A stretch of 64,000 nucleotides of DNA from Sphingomonas gilva (lineage in GTDB: Bacteria > Pseudomonadota > Alphaproteobacteria > Sphingomonadales > Sphingomonadaceae). Where the stretch lies: NCBI RefSeq assembly GCF_003515075.1, contig NZ_QWLV01000003.1, positions 245,774 to 309,773 of the forward strand, written 5' to 3'. The notes under the pieces are model-generated. The model was given only the letters and a program-made list of their open reading frames with translations, ran no database searches and was not told the DNA's origin. Positions within the stretch are counted from its first letter, which is position 1. The number at the start of each line of letters is the position of its first letter. Positions 43,221 through 51,848 of the stretch are shown one piece after another. Position numbers and translations under genes: made by a program.

Positions 43221-44293
43221 GCCCCCACTCCTCCGGAAAGCGTGGGCACGTCGAGCGCCGAGAAGCCGTAATGCCTCAGCCAGCGCAGATCGCCGTCGAA
43301 AAAGGCGCGCAGATCGTCCATGCCGTATTTGAGCATCGCCAGCCGGTCGATACCGCAGCCGAAGGCGAAGCCCTGCCACTCGGCCGGGTCGAGCCCGCAC
43401 GCGGCGATCACCTTCGGGTGGACCATGCCGCTCCCCAGCACCTCCATCCAGCCTTCGCTGCCGCCGATCACGCGCTTGCCCTTGACCATGGAGTAGCCGA
43501 CATCGACCTCGGCCGAAGGCTCGGTGAAGGGGAAGTAGCTCGGCCGCAGCCGCAGCACGACGTCGTCGCGCTCGAAATACGCCTTGAGGAAGGTCTCCAG
43601 CGTCCATTTGAGATGCGCGAGGGTGATGCCCTTGTCGATCACCAGCCCCTCGACCTGATGGAACATCGGCGTGTGCGTGGCGTCCGAATCCGAGCGATAG
43701 GTGCGGCCGGGCGCGATAATGCGGATCGGCGGCTTCTGGCTCATCATCGTGCGAATCTGCACCGGCGACGTATGCGTCCTGAGCACCATCGGCCGCTCAT
43801 GCTCGTCCGCGAGGTAGAAGGTATCGTGCATCGCCCGCGCCGGATGCGTCTCCGGAATGTTGAGCGCCGTGAAATTATGCCAGTCGTCCTCGATCTCAGG
43901 GCCGGTGGCGACCGCGAAGCCCATATCGGCGAAAATCTCGGCCAGTTCGTCCATCACCTGGCTCACCGGATGCACCGATCCGCGCGGCGCCACATCGACC
44001 GGCAGCGTCATGTCCAGCTGCTCATCGGCCAGCCGCGCGTCGAGCGCCGCCGCCTCCAGTCCCGCCTTGCGGTCAGCGATCGCCACGGTCACCGCCTCAC
44101 GTAGCGCATGGATGCGCGGACCCTCGACCTGCCGCTCCTCGGGGCTCATACCGCCCAGCGTCTTGAGCAACCCGGTCACCGCCCCCGATTTGCCCAGCGC
44201 ATGCACCCGCACCGCCTCCAGGGCGTCGAGCCCAGCGGCGGCGTCGATCGCGGCGAGCAGATCGGTCTTCAACTGGTCGAGATCGGTGGTCAT
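43217..44293 (-). CDS. pheS: Phenylalanine-tRNA ligase alpha subunit
   Basis: A 358-residue class II synthetase subunit holding the active site. The N-terminal coiled coil (about residues 1-85) binds tRNA; motif 2 is around [13 protein letters not shown] and [20 protein letters not shown]; motif 3 is [40 protein letters not shown] and the alpha-subunit signature are present. A terminator-like hairpin sits in the 93-base gap after rplT, so pheST may have its own promoter or be controlled by readthrough. Confidence 0.95.
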   Translation of the reverse strand: MTTDLDQLKTDLLAAIDAAAGLDALEAVRVHALGKSGAVTGLLKTLGGMSPEERQVEGPRIHALREAVTVAIADRKAGLEAAALDARLADEQLDMTLPVDVAPRGSVHPVSQVMDELAEIFADMGFAVATGPEIEDDWHNFTALNIPETHPARAMHDTFYLADEHERPMVLRTHTSPVQIRTMMSQKPPIRIIAPGRTYRSDSDATHTPMFHQVEGLVIDKGITLAHLKWTLETFLKAYFERDDVVLRLRPSYFPFTEPSAEVDVGYSMVKGKRVIGGSEGWMEVLGSGMVHPKVIAACGLDPAEWQGFAFGCGIDRLAMLKYGMDDLRAFFDGDLRWLRHYGFSALDVPTLSGGVGA

Positions 44294-44329
44294 GCGGTTT
44301 TCCGTGAGCTTTGCGGTTGCCCGATAACG

Positions 44330-44363
44330 AAAAGGGCGCCGGTGGCAAACCCACCGACGCCCC
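44330..44363 (-). terminator. Hairpin with T run between rplT and pheS
   Basis: On the minus strand GGGCGTCGGTGG, loop GTTTG, and CCACCGGCGCCC (12-bp stem with one G-T pair) are followed by TTTT. This is a good rho-independent terminator or attenuator for the ribosomal-protein transcript before pheST. No leader peptide rich in phenylalanine was seen. Confidence 0.75.
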
Positions 44364-44386
44364 GTATTCCGGTCGCGCCAGGTCGC

Positions 44387-44752
44387 TCAGGCGGCCTGGG
44401 GCAGGGCCGCCTTCGCCTGGGCGACGATGGCGCTAAACGCCGCTTCCTCGTGCATCGCGATATCGGCCAGCACCTTCCGGTCCAGCTCGATCCCGGCGAG
44501 CTTCAGCCCGTGCATGAACTGCGAATAGGTCAGCCCCTCGGCGCGGACGCCGGCGTTGATGCGCTGGATCCAGAGACCCCGGAAGCTGCGCTTCTTAACC
44601 TTGCGGTCGCGATAGGCGTACTGCCCGGCCTTCTCCACCGCCTGGCGGGCGATGCGGATGGTGTTCTTGCGGCGGCCGTAATAGCCCTTGGCCTGATCCA
44701 GGATCCGCTTGTGCTTGGAGCGTGTGGTGACGCCCCGCTTGACGCGTGCCAT
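44387..44752 (-). CDS. rplT: Large ribosomal subunit protein bL20
   Basis: A 121-residue basic protein starting [20 protein letters not shown], with [20 protein letters not shown] and [20 protein letters not shown], the unmistakable L20 sequence. It binds 23S rRNA and nucleates early 50S assembly. It follows rpmI after 17 bases. infC, which often heads the rpmI-rplT operon, is not present here; an AsmA gene runs in the opposite direction instead. Confidence 0.96.
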   Translation of the reverse strand: MARVKRGVTTRSKHKRILDQAKGYYGRRKNTIRIARQAVEKAGQYAYRDRKVKKRSFRGLWIQRINAGVRAEGLTYSQFMHGLKLAGIELDRKVLADIAMHEEAAFSAIVAQAKAALPQAA

Positions 44753-44769
44753 TTGTCAGTCTCCCTCGC

Positions 44770-44973
44770 TCAACGCAGCCCGTAAGGCGCCCAGGCCTTC
44801 ACGGTCGCGGTATCGGCGTCGGACAGGACCGAGGTGCCGCGGTTCTGGCGGATATACTTCCCGTTGTGGGAAATCAGGCGGTGGCGCTTGCCGGCCACGC
44901 CGTGCTTGAGCTTGCCCGTCGCGGTCATCTTGAACCGCTTCTTGACCCCGCTCTTGGTCTTCAGCTTGGGCAT
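44770..44973 (-). CDS. rpmI: Large ribosomal subunit protein bL35
   Basis: A 67-residue basic protein [20 protein letters not shown] with [20 protein letters not shown], the L35 family. The ATG at 44973 is preceded on the minus strand by GAAGGAGACGAAA, a good ribosome-binding site; longer upstream in-frame starts have none. It heads the rpmI-rplT-pheST block and is divergent from the AsmA gene with 167 bases between them. Confidence 0.96.
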   Translation of the reverse strand: MPKLKTKSGVKKRFKMTATGKLKHGVAGKRHRLISHNGKYIRQNRGTSVLSDADTATVKAWAPYGLR

Positions 44974-45140
44974 TTTCGTCTCCTTCAAGAACGTCCAAAG
45001 GACGATTGCGGACGGCCACGGCAGCCCATACCGGCCGGGCGGTCCCTTCCACACGGAATTGCGGAAAGGCGCGCGCTTAGCGGCTCGCCCGCGAAAATGC
45101 AACGGGGGAACCAGCACCCGACCTCTTCGGTTCTAGCCCG

Positions 45141-47276
45141 ATGGCCGACGCAGGCGTAACGACCGTCGAAGCTGAGACCGCGGCATCCCCCAGACGCCCG
45201 CACCGCTCCGATTCGCCCATCGCCGCCATGGTCGCGGTGCTCGCGACGATCATCGGCCTCGTCCTGCTCGCCTGGACGGTGCTCTACGTCACCAAGGGGC
45301 GGTTCCTGAAAGGCACGTTCGAGCGCATCGCCACCAGCCAATCGGGCCGCGAGGTGGAGGTCGACGGCGATTTCCAGCTCTATTTCAACCCAATCAACAT
45401 CAAATTCCTCGCCGAAGGGATTACCGTCGCGAACCCCGAATGGGCAAGCGGCGACAATTTCTTCGACGCCCGCCTGATCGACACCAACATAGCGACGATC
45501 CCGCTGATCTTCGGCAACCGGCGGGTCAACTGGCTCAACTTGGTCGACGGCAATGTCGATCTCGAATGGGATGCCGCGGGCAGGCGCAATACCTGGACCT
45601 TCGGCGATCCGAACGCCAAGGGCGAGCCGCTCGAGCTGCCGGTGATCCGCCGGGCGACGCTCTACCGCAGCGATCTTCGCTACCGCGATCCCAGGATGCA
45701 GCTTGCCGCCGACATCGCCTTCCGCACCGTCGAGGCGCGCGACACGCGCTTCGCGAGCGAAATCGGCTTCTCCGGCACCGGCTCGGCGCGCGGCAATCCC
45801 TTCACGCTGGAAGGCGCGCTGCAAAGCCCCAATGCGACGCTCGCGGGCGGCGAGAACCGCCTCCGCCTCCATGCCGAAGGCGCCAATACGGTGATGGACG
45901 TCACCGGCACGCTCCCCGGCGCGACCGAGCTCGAAGGCTCGCGGCTGCGCATGGACGTGCGCGGGGCCAACATCGCCGATCTGTTCAACCTGATCGGCGT
46001 CGCCATACCCGAAACGCGCCGCTACCGCGTCACCTCGGCGCTCACCAAGGCGGGCGACGAATGGCGCTTCACCGGGCTGAAGGGAACATTCGGCGACAGC
46101 GACGTGGCGGGCAAGCTGACCGTCGCGATGATCGAGCCGCGCCTGAAGCTGACCGCTGAGATCGCCACGCGGCGGCTCGACATCATCGATGCCGCGCCGT
46201 TCATCGGCTACAACCCGGACGAAGCGGCCAGGGGCGCGTCGGCGGTGATCGAGCGGGTGAACGGCACCCCGCGGCTGCTGCCTGATGCGACGCTCAGGAT
46301 CGAATCGCTCAGGAACTTCGACGCCGATCTGCACTGGACGGTGCGGCAGGTGCGCGCGCGGAGCCTGCCGATCTCCAACATCGATCTGACGCTCGGGCTC
46401 GACGATCGCCTGCTCAAGCTCTCGCCCTTCACCTTCTCGATGGCGCGCGGCACCGTCTCGTCGGACATAGTCATCAACGCGCGGCCCGCGACCGTCGTCA
46501 CCGATTACGACATCCGCCTGTCGCCGACGCCGATGGGCGTGCTGCTCGCCGGCTGGGGGGTCGAGGAATCGGGCACCTCGGGCACGCTTTCGGCGCGCGT
46601 CAAGCTGCGCGGCGAAGGCGATTCGCTGCGCAAGAGCCTCGCCACCTCGGACGGGCGCATCGCCGTGATCCTGCCCAGGGGCACCTTCTGGACGCGCAAC
46701 GTCCAGCTCGCCGAGCTCGATGTCGGCACCTTCATCCAGAAGATGTTCGAAGGGCGGCTGAAGGAGCCGGTGCAGATCAATTGCGGGCTGATCGGGTTTA
46801 CCGTCAGGAACGGGATCGCCGCCGCCGATCCGATCCTGATCGACACGCAGAAGAACGTCATGCTCGGGCGCGGCGGGTTCAGCTTCAGGAACGAATCGAT
46901 CGATCTCGCCTTCCGCGCCGATTCGAAGAAGTTCAGCCTGTTCGCCGGCCAGTCTCCGGTCGGGGTGAACGGCTATTTCGCCGAACCCGGCTTCGACGTG
47001 ATCAGTCCCGAGCTGGTCGGCCGCGCCGGCGCGGGGCTGGGCCTCGCCACGGTCGTCACCCCGCTCGCCGCGGTGGTCGCCTTCATCGATGTGGGAGACG
47101 CCAAGTCCGCCGCCTGCGGGCCCGTTCTCGCCGGCGCCACCGCCAGGGCGCAGCGCACTGACAAGGGCGAGCCGCGCGACGATGTCGGCCGCGGCACCAC
47201 CGCCAAGTCCGAGGACGGCAGCCGCAGCAAGGGCGAGCGCCAGGAACAGCGCAAGAAGTTTCTGGGCATATTCTAA
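45141..47276 (+). CDS. AsmA-family envelope protein
   Basis: A 711-residue protein with one N-terminal membrane helix (AAMVAVLATIIGLVLLAWTV), then the AsmA N-terminal domain (GRFLKGTFERIATSQSGREV, EVDGDFQLYFNPINIKFLAE) and a long beta-rich groove domain ending in the AsmA_2-like C-terminal part (DSKKFSLFAGQSPVGVNGYF). AsmA-like proteins form bridges for phospholipid traffic between inner and outer membrane. The charged C-terminal tail (RSKGERQEQRKKFLGIF) is cytosolic-looking and unusual. The ATG at 45141 is the first in frame. Confidence 0.88.
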   Translation: MADAGVTTVEAETAASPRRPHRSDSPIAAMVAVLATIIGLVLLAWTVLYVTKGRFLKGTFERIATSQSGREVEVDGDFQLYFNPINIKFLAEGITVANPEWASGDNFFDARLIDTNIATIPLIFGNRRVNWLNLVDGNVDLEWDAAGRRNTWTFGDPNAKGEPLELPVIRRATLYRSDLRYRDPRMQLAADIAFRTVEARDTRFASEIGFSGTGSARGNPFTLEGALQSPNATLAGGENRLRLHAEGANTVMDVTGTLPGATELEGSRLRMDVRGANIADLFNLIGVAIPETRRYRVTSALTKAGDEWRFTGLKGTFGDSDVAGKLTVAMIEPRLKLTAEIATRRLDIIDAAPFIGYNPDEAARGASAVIERVNGTPRLLPDATLRIESLRNFDADLHWTVRQVRARSLPISNIDLTLGLDDRLLKLSPFTFSMARGTVSSDIVINARPATVVTDYDIRLSPTPMGVLLAGWGVEESGTSGTLSARVKLRGEGDSLRKSLATSDGRIAVILPRGTFWTRNVQLAELDVGTFIQKMFEGRLKEPVQINCGLIGFTVRNGIAAADPILIDTQKNVMLGRGGFSFRNESIDLAFRADSKKFSLFAGQSPVGVNGYFAEPGFDVISPELVGRAGAGLGLATVVTPLAAVVAFIDVGDAKSAACGPVLAGATARAQRTDKGEPRDDVGRGTTAKSEDGSRSKGERQEQRKKFLGIF

Positions 47277-47279
47277 CCT

Positions 47280-47340
47280 GATCCTCCCTCGCTCCGCAGG
47301 AGCGGGGGAGGGGGACCAGCCGCAGGCTGGTGGAGGGGGC
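47280..47340. repeat. Family 2 REP unit, single copy
   Basis: ATCCTCCCTCGCTCCGCAGG, AGCGGGGGAGGGGGACC, hairpin AGCCGCAGGCT, GGTGGAGGGGG: the same design as the repeats that flank the DUF559 gene. It follows the AsmA stop by 3 bases, upstream of a VOC gene. Confidence 0.8.
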
Positions 47341-47397
47341 CTCCCCATCCCCGATCGGGTAGACTAATCTCCCCGCAACCGAATCAAGGAGAGCGAC

Positions 47398-47814
47398 ATG
47401 GCCGACGAAAACCAGGGCCCGATGAACGGCGTCACCGCCCACCTGACCATCGGCGAGGGCAAGGCCATCGACGCGATCGCCTTCTACGAAAAGGCGTTCG
47501 GCGCCACCCGGGCGATGGAACCGCACATGGCCGACGACGGCAAACGCGTGATGCACGCCCATCTCCAGATCAACGGCGGGTCGGTGATGCTCAACGACGA
47601 CTTCCCCGAATATACCGGCGGCGCGCTCGGCACGCCGGCGGGGGTCACGCTGCATCTCCAGGTGGACGACGCGGACGCATGGTTTAACCGCGCAGTGGAG
47701 GCCGGCGCGCAGGTGCGCATGCCGCTCGACGACCAGTTCTGGGGCGACCGCTACGGCCAGGTCGACGATCCATTCGGGCATAGGTGGTCCATTGGGAGCG
47801 CCGTCCGCGCCTAG
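47398..47814 (+). CDS. VOC-family protein (PhnB-like glyoxalase fold)
   Basis: A 138-residue member of the vicinal oxygen chelate superfamily. AHLTIGEGKAIDAIAFYEKA, FGATRAMEPHMADDGKRVMH, AHLQINGGSVMLNDDFPEYT and DDPFGHRWSIGSAVRA follow the PhnB-like pattern, with a histidine and acidic residue in the usual metal positions. The precise reaction is unknown for most such proteins. GGAGAGCGAC precedes the ATG. It is followed by a convergent gap filled by a TCCTACAT-module repeat. Confidence 0.86.
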   Translation: MADENQGPMNGVTAHLTIGEGKAIDAIAFYEKAFGATRAMEPHMADDGKRVMHAHLQINGGSVMLNDDFPEYTGGALGTPAGVTLHLQVDDADAWFNRAVEAGAQVRMPLDDQFWGDRYGQVDDPFGHRWSIGSAVRA

Positions 47815-47914
47815 CGCGAGTTTAAGTGCGGACAGGTCGGCGCTCTCCGGCCGGCGGGCAAAGAGGCCGGCCGACGGCGCGGCTTTGCCGCAGCGCACTG
47901 CTGAATCGTAATTT

Positions 47915-48059
47915 CCGCTGTCCTACATGGAAGCGATCGGGCTAATCTAGCGGCGGCTCTTTCTTCCTGTTGCTCCATCCAATGCACCGGCTGGAAACTT
48001 AATTTCCAACCCACGCAACGGAATGTCCGAACTGCCGCGACTCATGCGACGCACGGCCT
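47915..48059. repeat. TCCTACAT-module repeat, copy 2
   Basis: Begins CCGCTGTCCTACATGGAAGC then GATCGGGCTAATC and ends CCGCGACTCATGCGACGCAC then GGCCT. Same length (145 bases) and same ends as 16541-16685, different middle. It sits between the 3' ends of the VOC and hisN-type genes. The segment 47815-47914 before it holds GC-rich dyads (GGCCGGC words) but no gene. Confidence 0.72.
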
Positions 48060-48841
48060 CACCCGCCCCGGCAGCCCAGCGCTTCGACGATCTCCTCGAT
48101 TCGCGCCGGATCGCCCGCCGCTATCACCTCGCCCTTGCTCGCCTGGGTCAGCGGCTCGCCCGACCAGTCGCACATCCGCCCGCCCGCGCCCTCGACCACG
48201 GGCACCAGGGCGGCGAAATCGTGCAGCTTCAGCCCCGCCTCGACCACCAGGTCGACATGGCCGGAGGCGAGCGTCGCATAGGAATAGCAGTCGCCCCCCA
48301 GCACCGTATGGCCGCACACCGCCTCCAGATGCTCGAACGCGTGGAGCTGCCCGTCGTCGAACAGCGCGGGCGATGTCGTCGCCAGCACGCTCGCCTTCAG
48401 GTCGCCGCACGACCGCGTCGCGCAGGGCTTGCCGTTGAACAGCGTCGGCCGCCCGATCACCCCCAGCCAGCGCTCGGAGAGGATCGGCTGGTCGATCACC
48501 CCCAGCACCGGCCAGCCGCCGTCCATCAGCGCGATCAGCGTGCCGAAGATCGGCCGCCCGGCGATGAAGCTCCTGGTCCCGTCGATCGGGTCGAGCACCC
48601 AGGTCCGCCCGCTGGTGCCCTCGCGCGCGCCCTCCTCCTCGCCGATCACCCCGTCCATCGGCCGCTCGGCGATCAGCAGCCGGCGCATCGCCGCCTCCGC
48701 CTCGCGGTCGGCCCTGGTCACCGGCGACGAATCGCCCTTCGCCTCCAGCCCGTGCGGCACCCGCCACCACGGCAGGATCGCCGCGCGGGCGGCGTCGGCC
48801 AGCACATGCGCCAGCTGGATATCGGCTTCGGTCACGCTCAT
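48059..48841 (-). CDS. hisN: Inositol monophosphatase-family phosphatase, histidinol-phosphatase type
   Basis: A 260-residue metal-dependent phosphatase. The IMPase motifs are GVIGEEEG, WVLDPIDGTRSFIAGRPIFG and GGDCYSYATLASGHVDLVVE with the late GGRMCDWSGEPL. The sequence, especially IDGTRSFI and the W-x-GEPL ending, is close to the HisN type that dephosphorylates histidinol phosphate in actinobacteria and alphaproteobacteria. Inositol-1-phosphatase or a sulfur-nucleotide phosphatase remain possible. It is a single gene, divergent from an AraC-type regulator 45 bases away. Confidence 0.82.
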   Translation of the reverse strand: MSVTEADIQLAHVLADAARAAILPWWRVPHGLEAKGDSSPVTRADREAEAAMRRLLIAERPMDGVIGEEEGAREGTSGRTWVLDPIDGTRSFIAGRPIFGTLIALMDGGWPVLGVIDQPILSERWLGVIGRPTLFNGKPCATRSCGDLKASVLATTSPALFDDGQLHAFEHLEAVCGHTVLGGDCYSYATLASGHVDLVVEAGLKLHDFAALVPVVEGAGGRMCDWSGEPLTQASKGEVIAAGDPARIEEIVEALGCRGG

Positions 48842-48886
48842 CGCCCCCGCCTAGCGCGCGTCGGGTGCAAACGATAGACTGCGCGG

Positions 48887-49747
48887 ATGCAGCGCGCGGC
48901 AACCTGGCGCATCCATGACGATGGCGTCGACAGCTGGGCGATGGCCAGCGCCGCCCCCGCCGCGCATCTGGCGGGCGCGGTCGATCGCTACACCGATTAT
49001 TGGGAGCGCACCGGCAGCTTCACGGCGCGGCGCGAGCTCGCCTCGACCAGCGGCGTGCTGCTGATCAATCTCGGCGAGCCGCTGGAGATCGTCGCCGCCG
49101 ACGGCCGCGCCATCCGGCTCGGGCGCGGCGAGGGCTTTGCGGGCGGGCTGGCCGATGCGACCTCGATCTCGCGCTCGACCGGCGCGCAATCGGGCGTCCA
49201 TCTCCATGCTCCGCTGGAGACGCTCGGCCGCATCCTCGGCCTGCCCCCGGCGGAGATCGTCAACCGCGTGGTCCGGCTCGACGAGGCGATCGGGCGTGAA
49301 GGCGAGCGGCTGGGGCACGATCTCGCCGAGGCGCGCGATGCCGACGAGCGTTTCGACCGGCTCGACGCCTTCGTCACCCGCCGCCTGGCCGCGTCGCCCA
49401 CGGCCGACCGCCGCGTGATCGCCGCCGGCGCGGCGCTGCGCAAACGCCCCGAAACACCCATCGCGGCGCTGGCCGAGCGGCTCAACGCCGATCGCCGCGC
49501 CTTCGCCCGCGATTTCCGCAACATGCTGGGCATTCCGCCGCGCCATTATGCCCGCCTAGCCCGCTTCGAGGCCTTCGCCGCCGCGATCGAGGCCGATCCC
49601 TCCGCCAGCCTCGCCGATCTCGCGGCCGACGCGGGCTATTACGACCAGCCGCACCTCAACCGCGAGGTCCGCGCCTTCGCCGCGATGACCCCGGCGGAGC
49701 TGCAGCGTCGCATCGTGCCGGCGGGCGGCGGGGTCCGCCACGAATAG
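48887..49747 (+). CDS. AraC-family transcriptional regulator
   Basis: A 286-residue regulator. The C-terminal AraC domain spans about residues 185-280, with LAERLNADRRAFARDFRNML, GIPPRHYARLARFEAFAAAI and LADLAADAGYYDQPHLNREV followed by FAAMTPAEL, the two helix-turn-helix segments. The N-terminal ligand domain (LASTSGVLLINLGEPLEIVA) is not recognised. It precedes a VOC protein gene by 65 bases on the same strand, a pairing often seen, so it may regulate or be cotranscribed with it. Confidence 0.88.
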   Translation: MQRAATWRIHDDGVDSWAMASAAPAAHLAGAVDRYTDYWERTGSFTARRELASTSGVLLINLGEPLEIVAADGRAIRLGRGEGFAGGLADATSISRSTGAQSGVHLHAPLETLGRILGLPPAEIVNRVVRLDEAIGREGERLGHDLAEARDADERFDRLDAFVTRRLAASPTADRRVIAAGAALRKRPETPIAALAERLNADRRAFARDFRNMLGIPPRHYARLARFEAFAAAIEADPSASLADLAADAGYYDQPHLNREVRAFAAMTPAELQRRIVPAGGGVRHE

Positions 49748-49812
49748 CTGCGCAAGCGTCCAAGACCAGGCGCATGTTCCGCGGTTAACAGGCTCGGCGA
49801 AGGAGAAAGACC

Positions 49813-50229
49813 ATGCCCAAGGCCACCATCATCCCCTGCCTGCGCTATGCCGACGCGCCCGCCGCGATCGATTTCCTGTGCGACGCCTTCGGCTTCGAAC
49901 GCCGCGCCGTCTATGCCGACGACAGCGACCCGTCGCTCATCCACCACGCCCAGCTCGTCTTCGGCGAGGCGATGATCATGCTCGCGACCGCGCAGGAGAG
50001 CGACTGGACCCGCGCGTCGGGCATGAAAACCGTCGCCCAGGCCGGCGCCAACACCCAGGCGCCCTACATCGTCTTCAGCGATGTCGATGGCCATTGCGCC
50101 CGCGCCCGCGCGGCCGGCGCGGAGATCATCATGGAACCCGAGGATCAGGACTATGGCGGCCGCGTCTACGGCGCGCGCGATCCCGAAGGCAATGTGTGGA
50201 GCTTCGGCAGCTATGATCCCTGGGCCTGA
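49813..50229 (+). CDS. VOC-family protein (glyoxalase/bleomycin-resistance fold)
   Basis: A 138-residue VOC protein: MPKATIIPCLRYADAPAAID, FLCDAFGFERRAVYADDSDP, HHAQLVFGEAMIMLATAQES, and the ending YGARDPEGNVWSFGSYDPW, typical of the extradiol dioxygenase/glyoxalase I superfamily. The function within the family is unclear. It follows an AraC-type regulator with GGAGAAAGACC before its ATG. It ends in a long convergent gap before prs. Confidence 0.86.
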   Translation: MPKATIIPCLRYADAPAAIDFLCDAFGFERRAVYADDSDPSLIHHAQLVFGEAMIMLATAQESDWTRASGMKTVAQAGANTQAPYIVFSDVDGHCARARAAGAEIIMEPEDQDYGGRVYGARDPEGNVWSFGSYDPWA

Positions 50230-50236
50230 GCCGCGA

Positions 50237-50535
50237 GCATTTTAGGGCTTTCCTACATATAACCAAATCGGTTATCATGTGCGCATGCGGCAAACCTGTC
50301 ACAATTGCATCTGCGCCTCTTGGTCCACGCATCGTCCTGCGCGGCCCGTTCCTTTGCGCCAGGCCGCGCCGATTGCCCTATCGGCGCAAGAGGTGCAGCG
50401 CGTTCACGCTTTTGAGGGGCAAATTCCTCAAATCCGTCAACTTGCCGGCGCTGGCGCGAGCGCCGAACACGCGTCCGAGCGTCAAATCCCTCAACTCTCT
50501 CAAACGCGTCAACTTGGGGGAAGGCGCCGCCCACC
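50237..50535. repeat. TCCTACAT module followed by a two-unit degenerate repeat array
   Basis: This is the whole 307-base convergent gap between the VOC gene and prs. It starts GGCTTTCCTACATATAACCA then AATCGGTTA, has a roughly 140-base middle without a gene, and ends with two units carrying CAAATTCCTCAAATCCGTCA then ACTTG (about 50408-50446) and CTCTCTCAAACGCGTCAACT then TG (about 50471-50516). The same order of parts is found in reverse at 60577-61017. Small open frames through the array have no recognisable product. Confidence 0.72.
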
Positions 50536-51471
50536 TTAATCGAACAGCGAACTCACCGAGCTTTCGTCGGCGATTCGCCGCACCGCTTCGGCGAGCAGCG
50601 GGGCGATGGTCAGCGTGCGGACCTTGTCCGATTCGGCGACCGCGGGCGTCGCCCCGATCGAATCGGTGATCACCAGCTCGTGCAGCACCGATCCCTCGAC
50701 CCGCGCCACCGCGCCGCCCGACAGCACGCCGTGCGTCACATAGGCGACGACGCCTTCCGCGCCCGCTTCCTTCAGCGCCGCGGCGGCGTTGCACAGCGTC
50801 CCCGCCGAATCGACGATGTCGTCGACCAGCACGCAGAAGCGCCCCTCGACATCGCCGATGATGTTCATCACCTCCGATTCGCCCGCGCGCTCGCGGCGCT
50901 TGTCGACGATCGCCAGCGGGGCGTTGTCGAGCCGCTTGGACAGCGCCCGCGCGCGCACCACGCCGCCCACATCGGGCGAGACGACCATCAGGTTCTTGTC
51001 CCCGAAGCGCGTCATGATGTCCGCCGACATCACCGGCGCGGCGTAGAGATTGTCGGTCGGGATATCGAAGAAGCCCTGGATCTGCCCGGCGTGGAGATCG
51101 ACCGACAGCACCCGGTCCGCGCCCGCGACGGTGATCAGGTTGGCGACCAGCTTGGCCGAGATCGGCGTGCGCGGGCCCGGCTTGCGGTCCTGGCGGGCAT
51201 AGCCGAAATAGGGGACGACCGCGGTGATCCGCCGCGCCGACGCGCGCTTCAGCGCGTCGATGCAGATCAGCAGCTCCATCAGATTGTCGTTGGCTGGATA
51301 GGCGGTCGATTGCAGCACGAACACGTCCTCGCCGCGGACATTCTCGTGGATCTCGACGAACACCTCCTCATCGGCGAAGCGGCGCACGCTCGCCTCGGTG
51401 ATCGGGATTTCGAGATAGGCGGCGATGTCCTTGGCCAGCGCCAGGTTCGAATTGCCCGTCATCAGCTTCAT
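50536..51471 (-). CDS. prs: Ribose-phosphate pyrophosphokinase
   Basis: A 311-residue class I PRPP synthase that makes the precursor for nucleotide, histidine, tryptophan and NAD synthesis. It starts [20 protein letters not shown] and includes [60 protein letters not shown] and the PRPP loop [20 protein letters not shown]. The ATG at 51471 fits; the open frame runs further upstream into the repeat element. It is divergent from nadE, whose reaction sequence also depends on PRPP-derived NAD precursors. Confidence 0.95.
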   Translation of the reverse strand: MKLMTGNSNLALAKDIAAYLEIPITEASVRRFADEEVFVEIHENVRGEDVFVLQSTAYPANDNLMELLICIDALKRASARRITAVVPYFGYARQDRKPGPRTPISAKLVANLITVAGADRVLSVDLHAGQIQGFFDIPTDNLYAAPVMSADIMTRFGDKNLMVVSPDVGGVVRARALSKRLDNAPLAIVDKRRERAGESEVMNIIGDVEGRFCVLVDDIVDSAGTLCNAAAALKEAGAEGVVAYVTHGVLSGGAVARVEGSVLHELVITDSIGATPAVAESDKVRTLTIAPLLAEAVRRIADESSVSSLFD

Positions 51472-51514
51472 CGGCGGCGTTCCCGGCGTCTGTTTCAATT
51501 GCGTGGCACCCTTA

Positions 51515-51780
51515 GGGTCCGTATTCGACACGGGCAACGGTCGTGATCGCCTGGAGAGGCCCGCTGGCAAGGAGCGCAGCGCAGACGCGGGCTGGTGGCC
51601 CGCGCAAGCAAGCGACGTGGCCAGCGGGCCTCTCCAGGCGACCGCGAAGCGGCGGGCGGCTTTTGGCGCACGGCGGCGTCGCGCATCGGTCACGATGGAT
51701 AACCATCGCTCCCTCCTTGCTCCTGGCCGTGCGCCAAAATCCGCTCCGTCACGGCCATTGCCCGTGTCGAATACGGACCC
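51515..51780. mobile_element. Compound hairpin element with 32-bp terminal inverted repeats
   Basis: Terminal inverted repeats at 51515-51546 (GGGTCCGTATTCGACACGGG and on) and 51749-51780 match at 30 of 32 bases. Inside are a perfect 22-bp inverted repeat (51547-51568 with 51620-51641) and a perfect 14-bp one, TTTTGGCGCACGGC at 51661-51674 with its complement at 51726-51739. It has no protein frame of its own and lies in the divergent prs-nadE promoter gap. The right half is related to 63883-64000. MITE-like by structure. Confidence 0.78.
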
Positions 51781-51848
51781 CGAAGGGCGGCGGCGCGTTG
51801 CGGGAAGGGGGCATTGCCGCCCCTTGGCACCATGATTAGAGCGCGGAC

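Noticed and set aside
47915..48059. suhB/mmgR-type small RNA next to the inositol monophosphatase-family gene
   Set aside because: The location near an IMPase-type gene is suggestive, but the same sequence ends occur beside herA, and I could not match any remembered core. Left as an unassigned repeat to be checked with a covariance model.
50277..50669. Small proteins encoded in the array before prs
   Set aside because: Several frames are open at once, none has a ribosome-binding site or conserved motif, and one runs into the prs gene.
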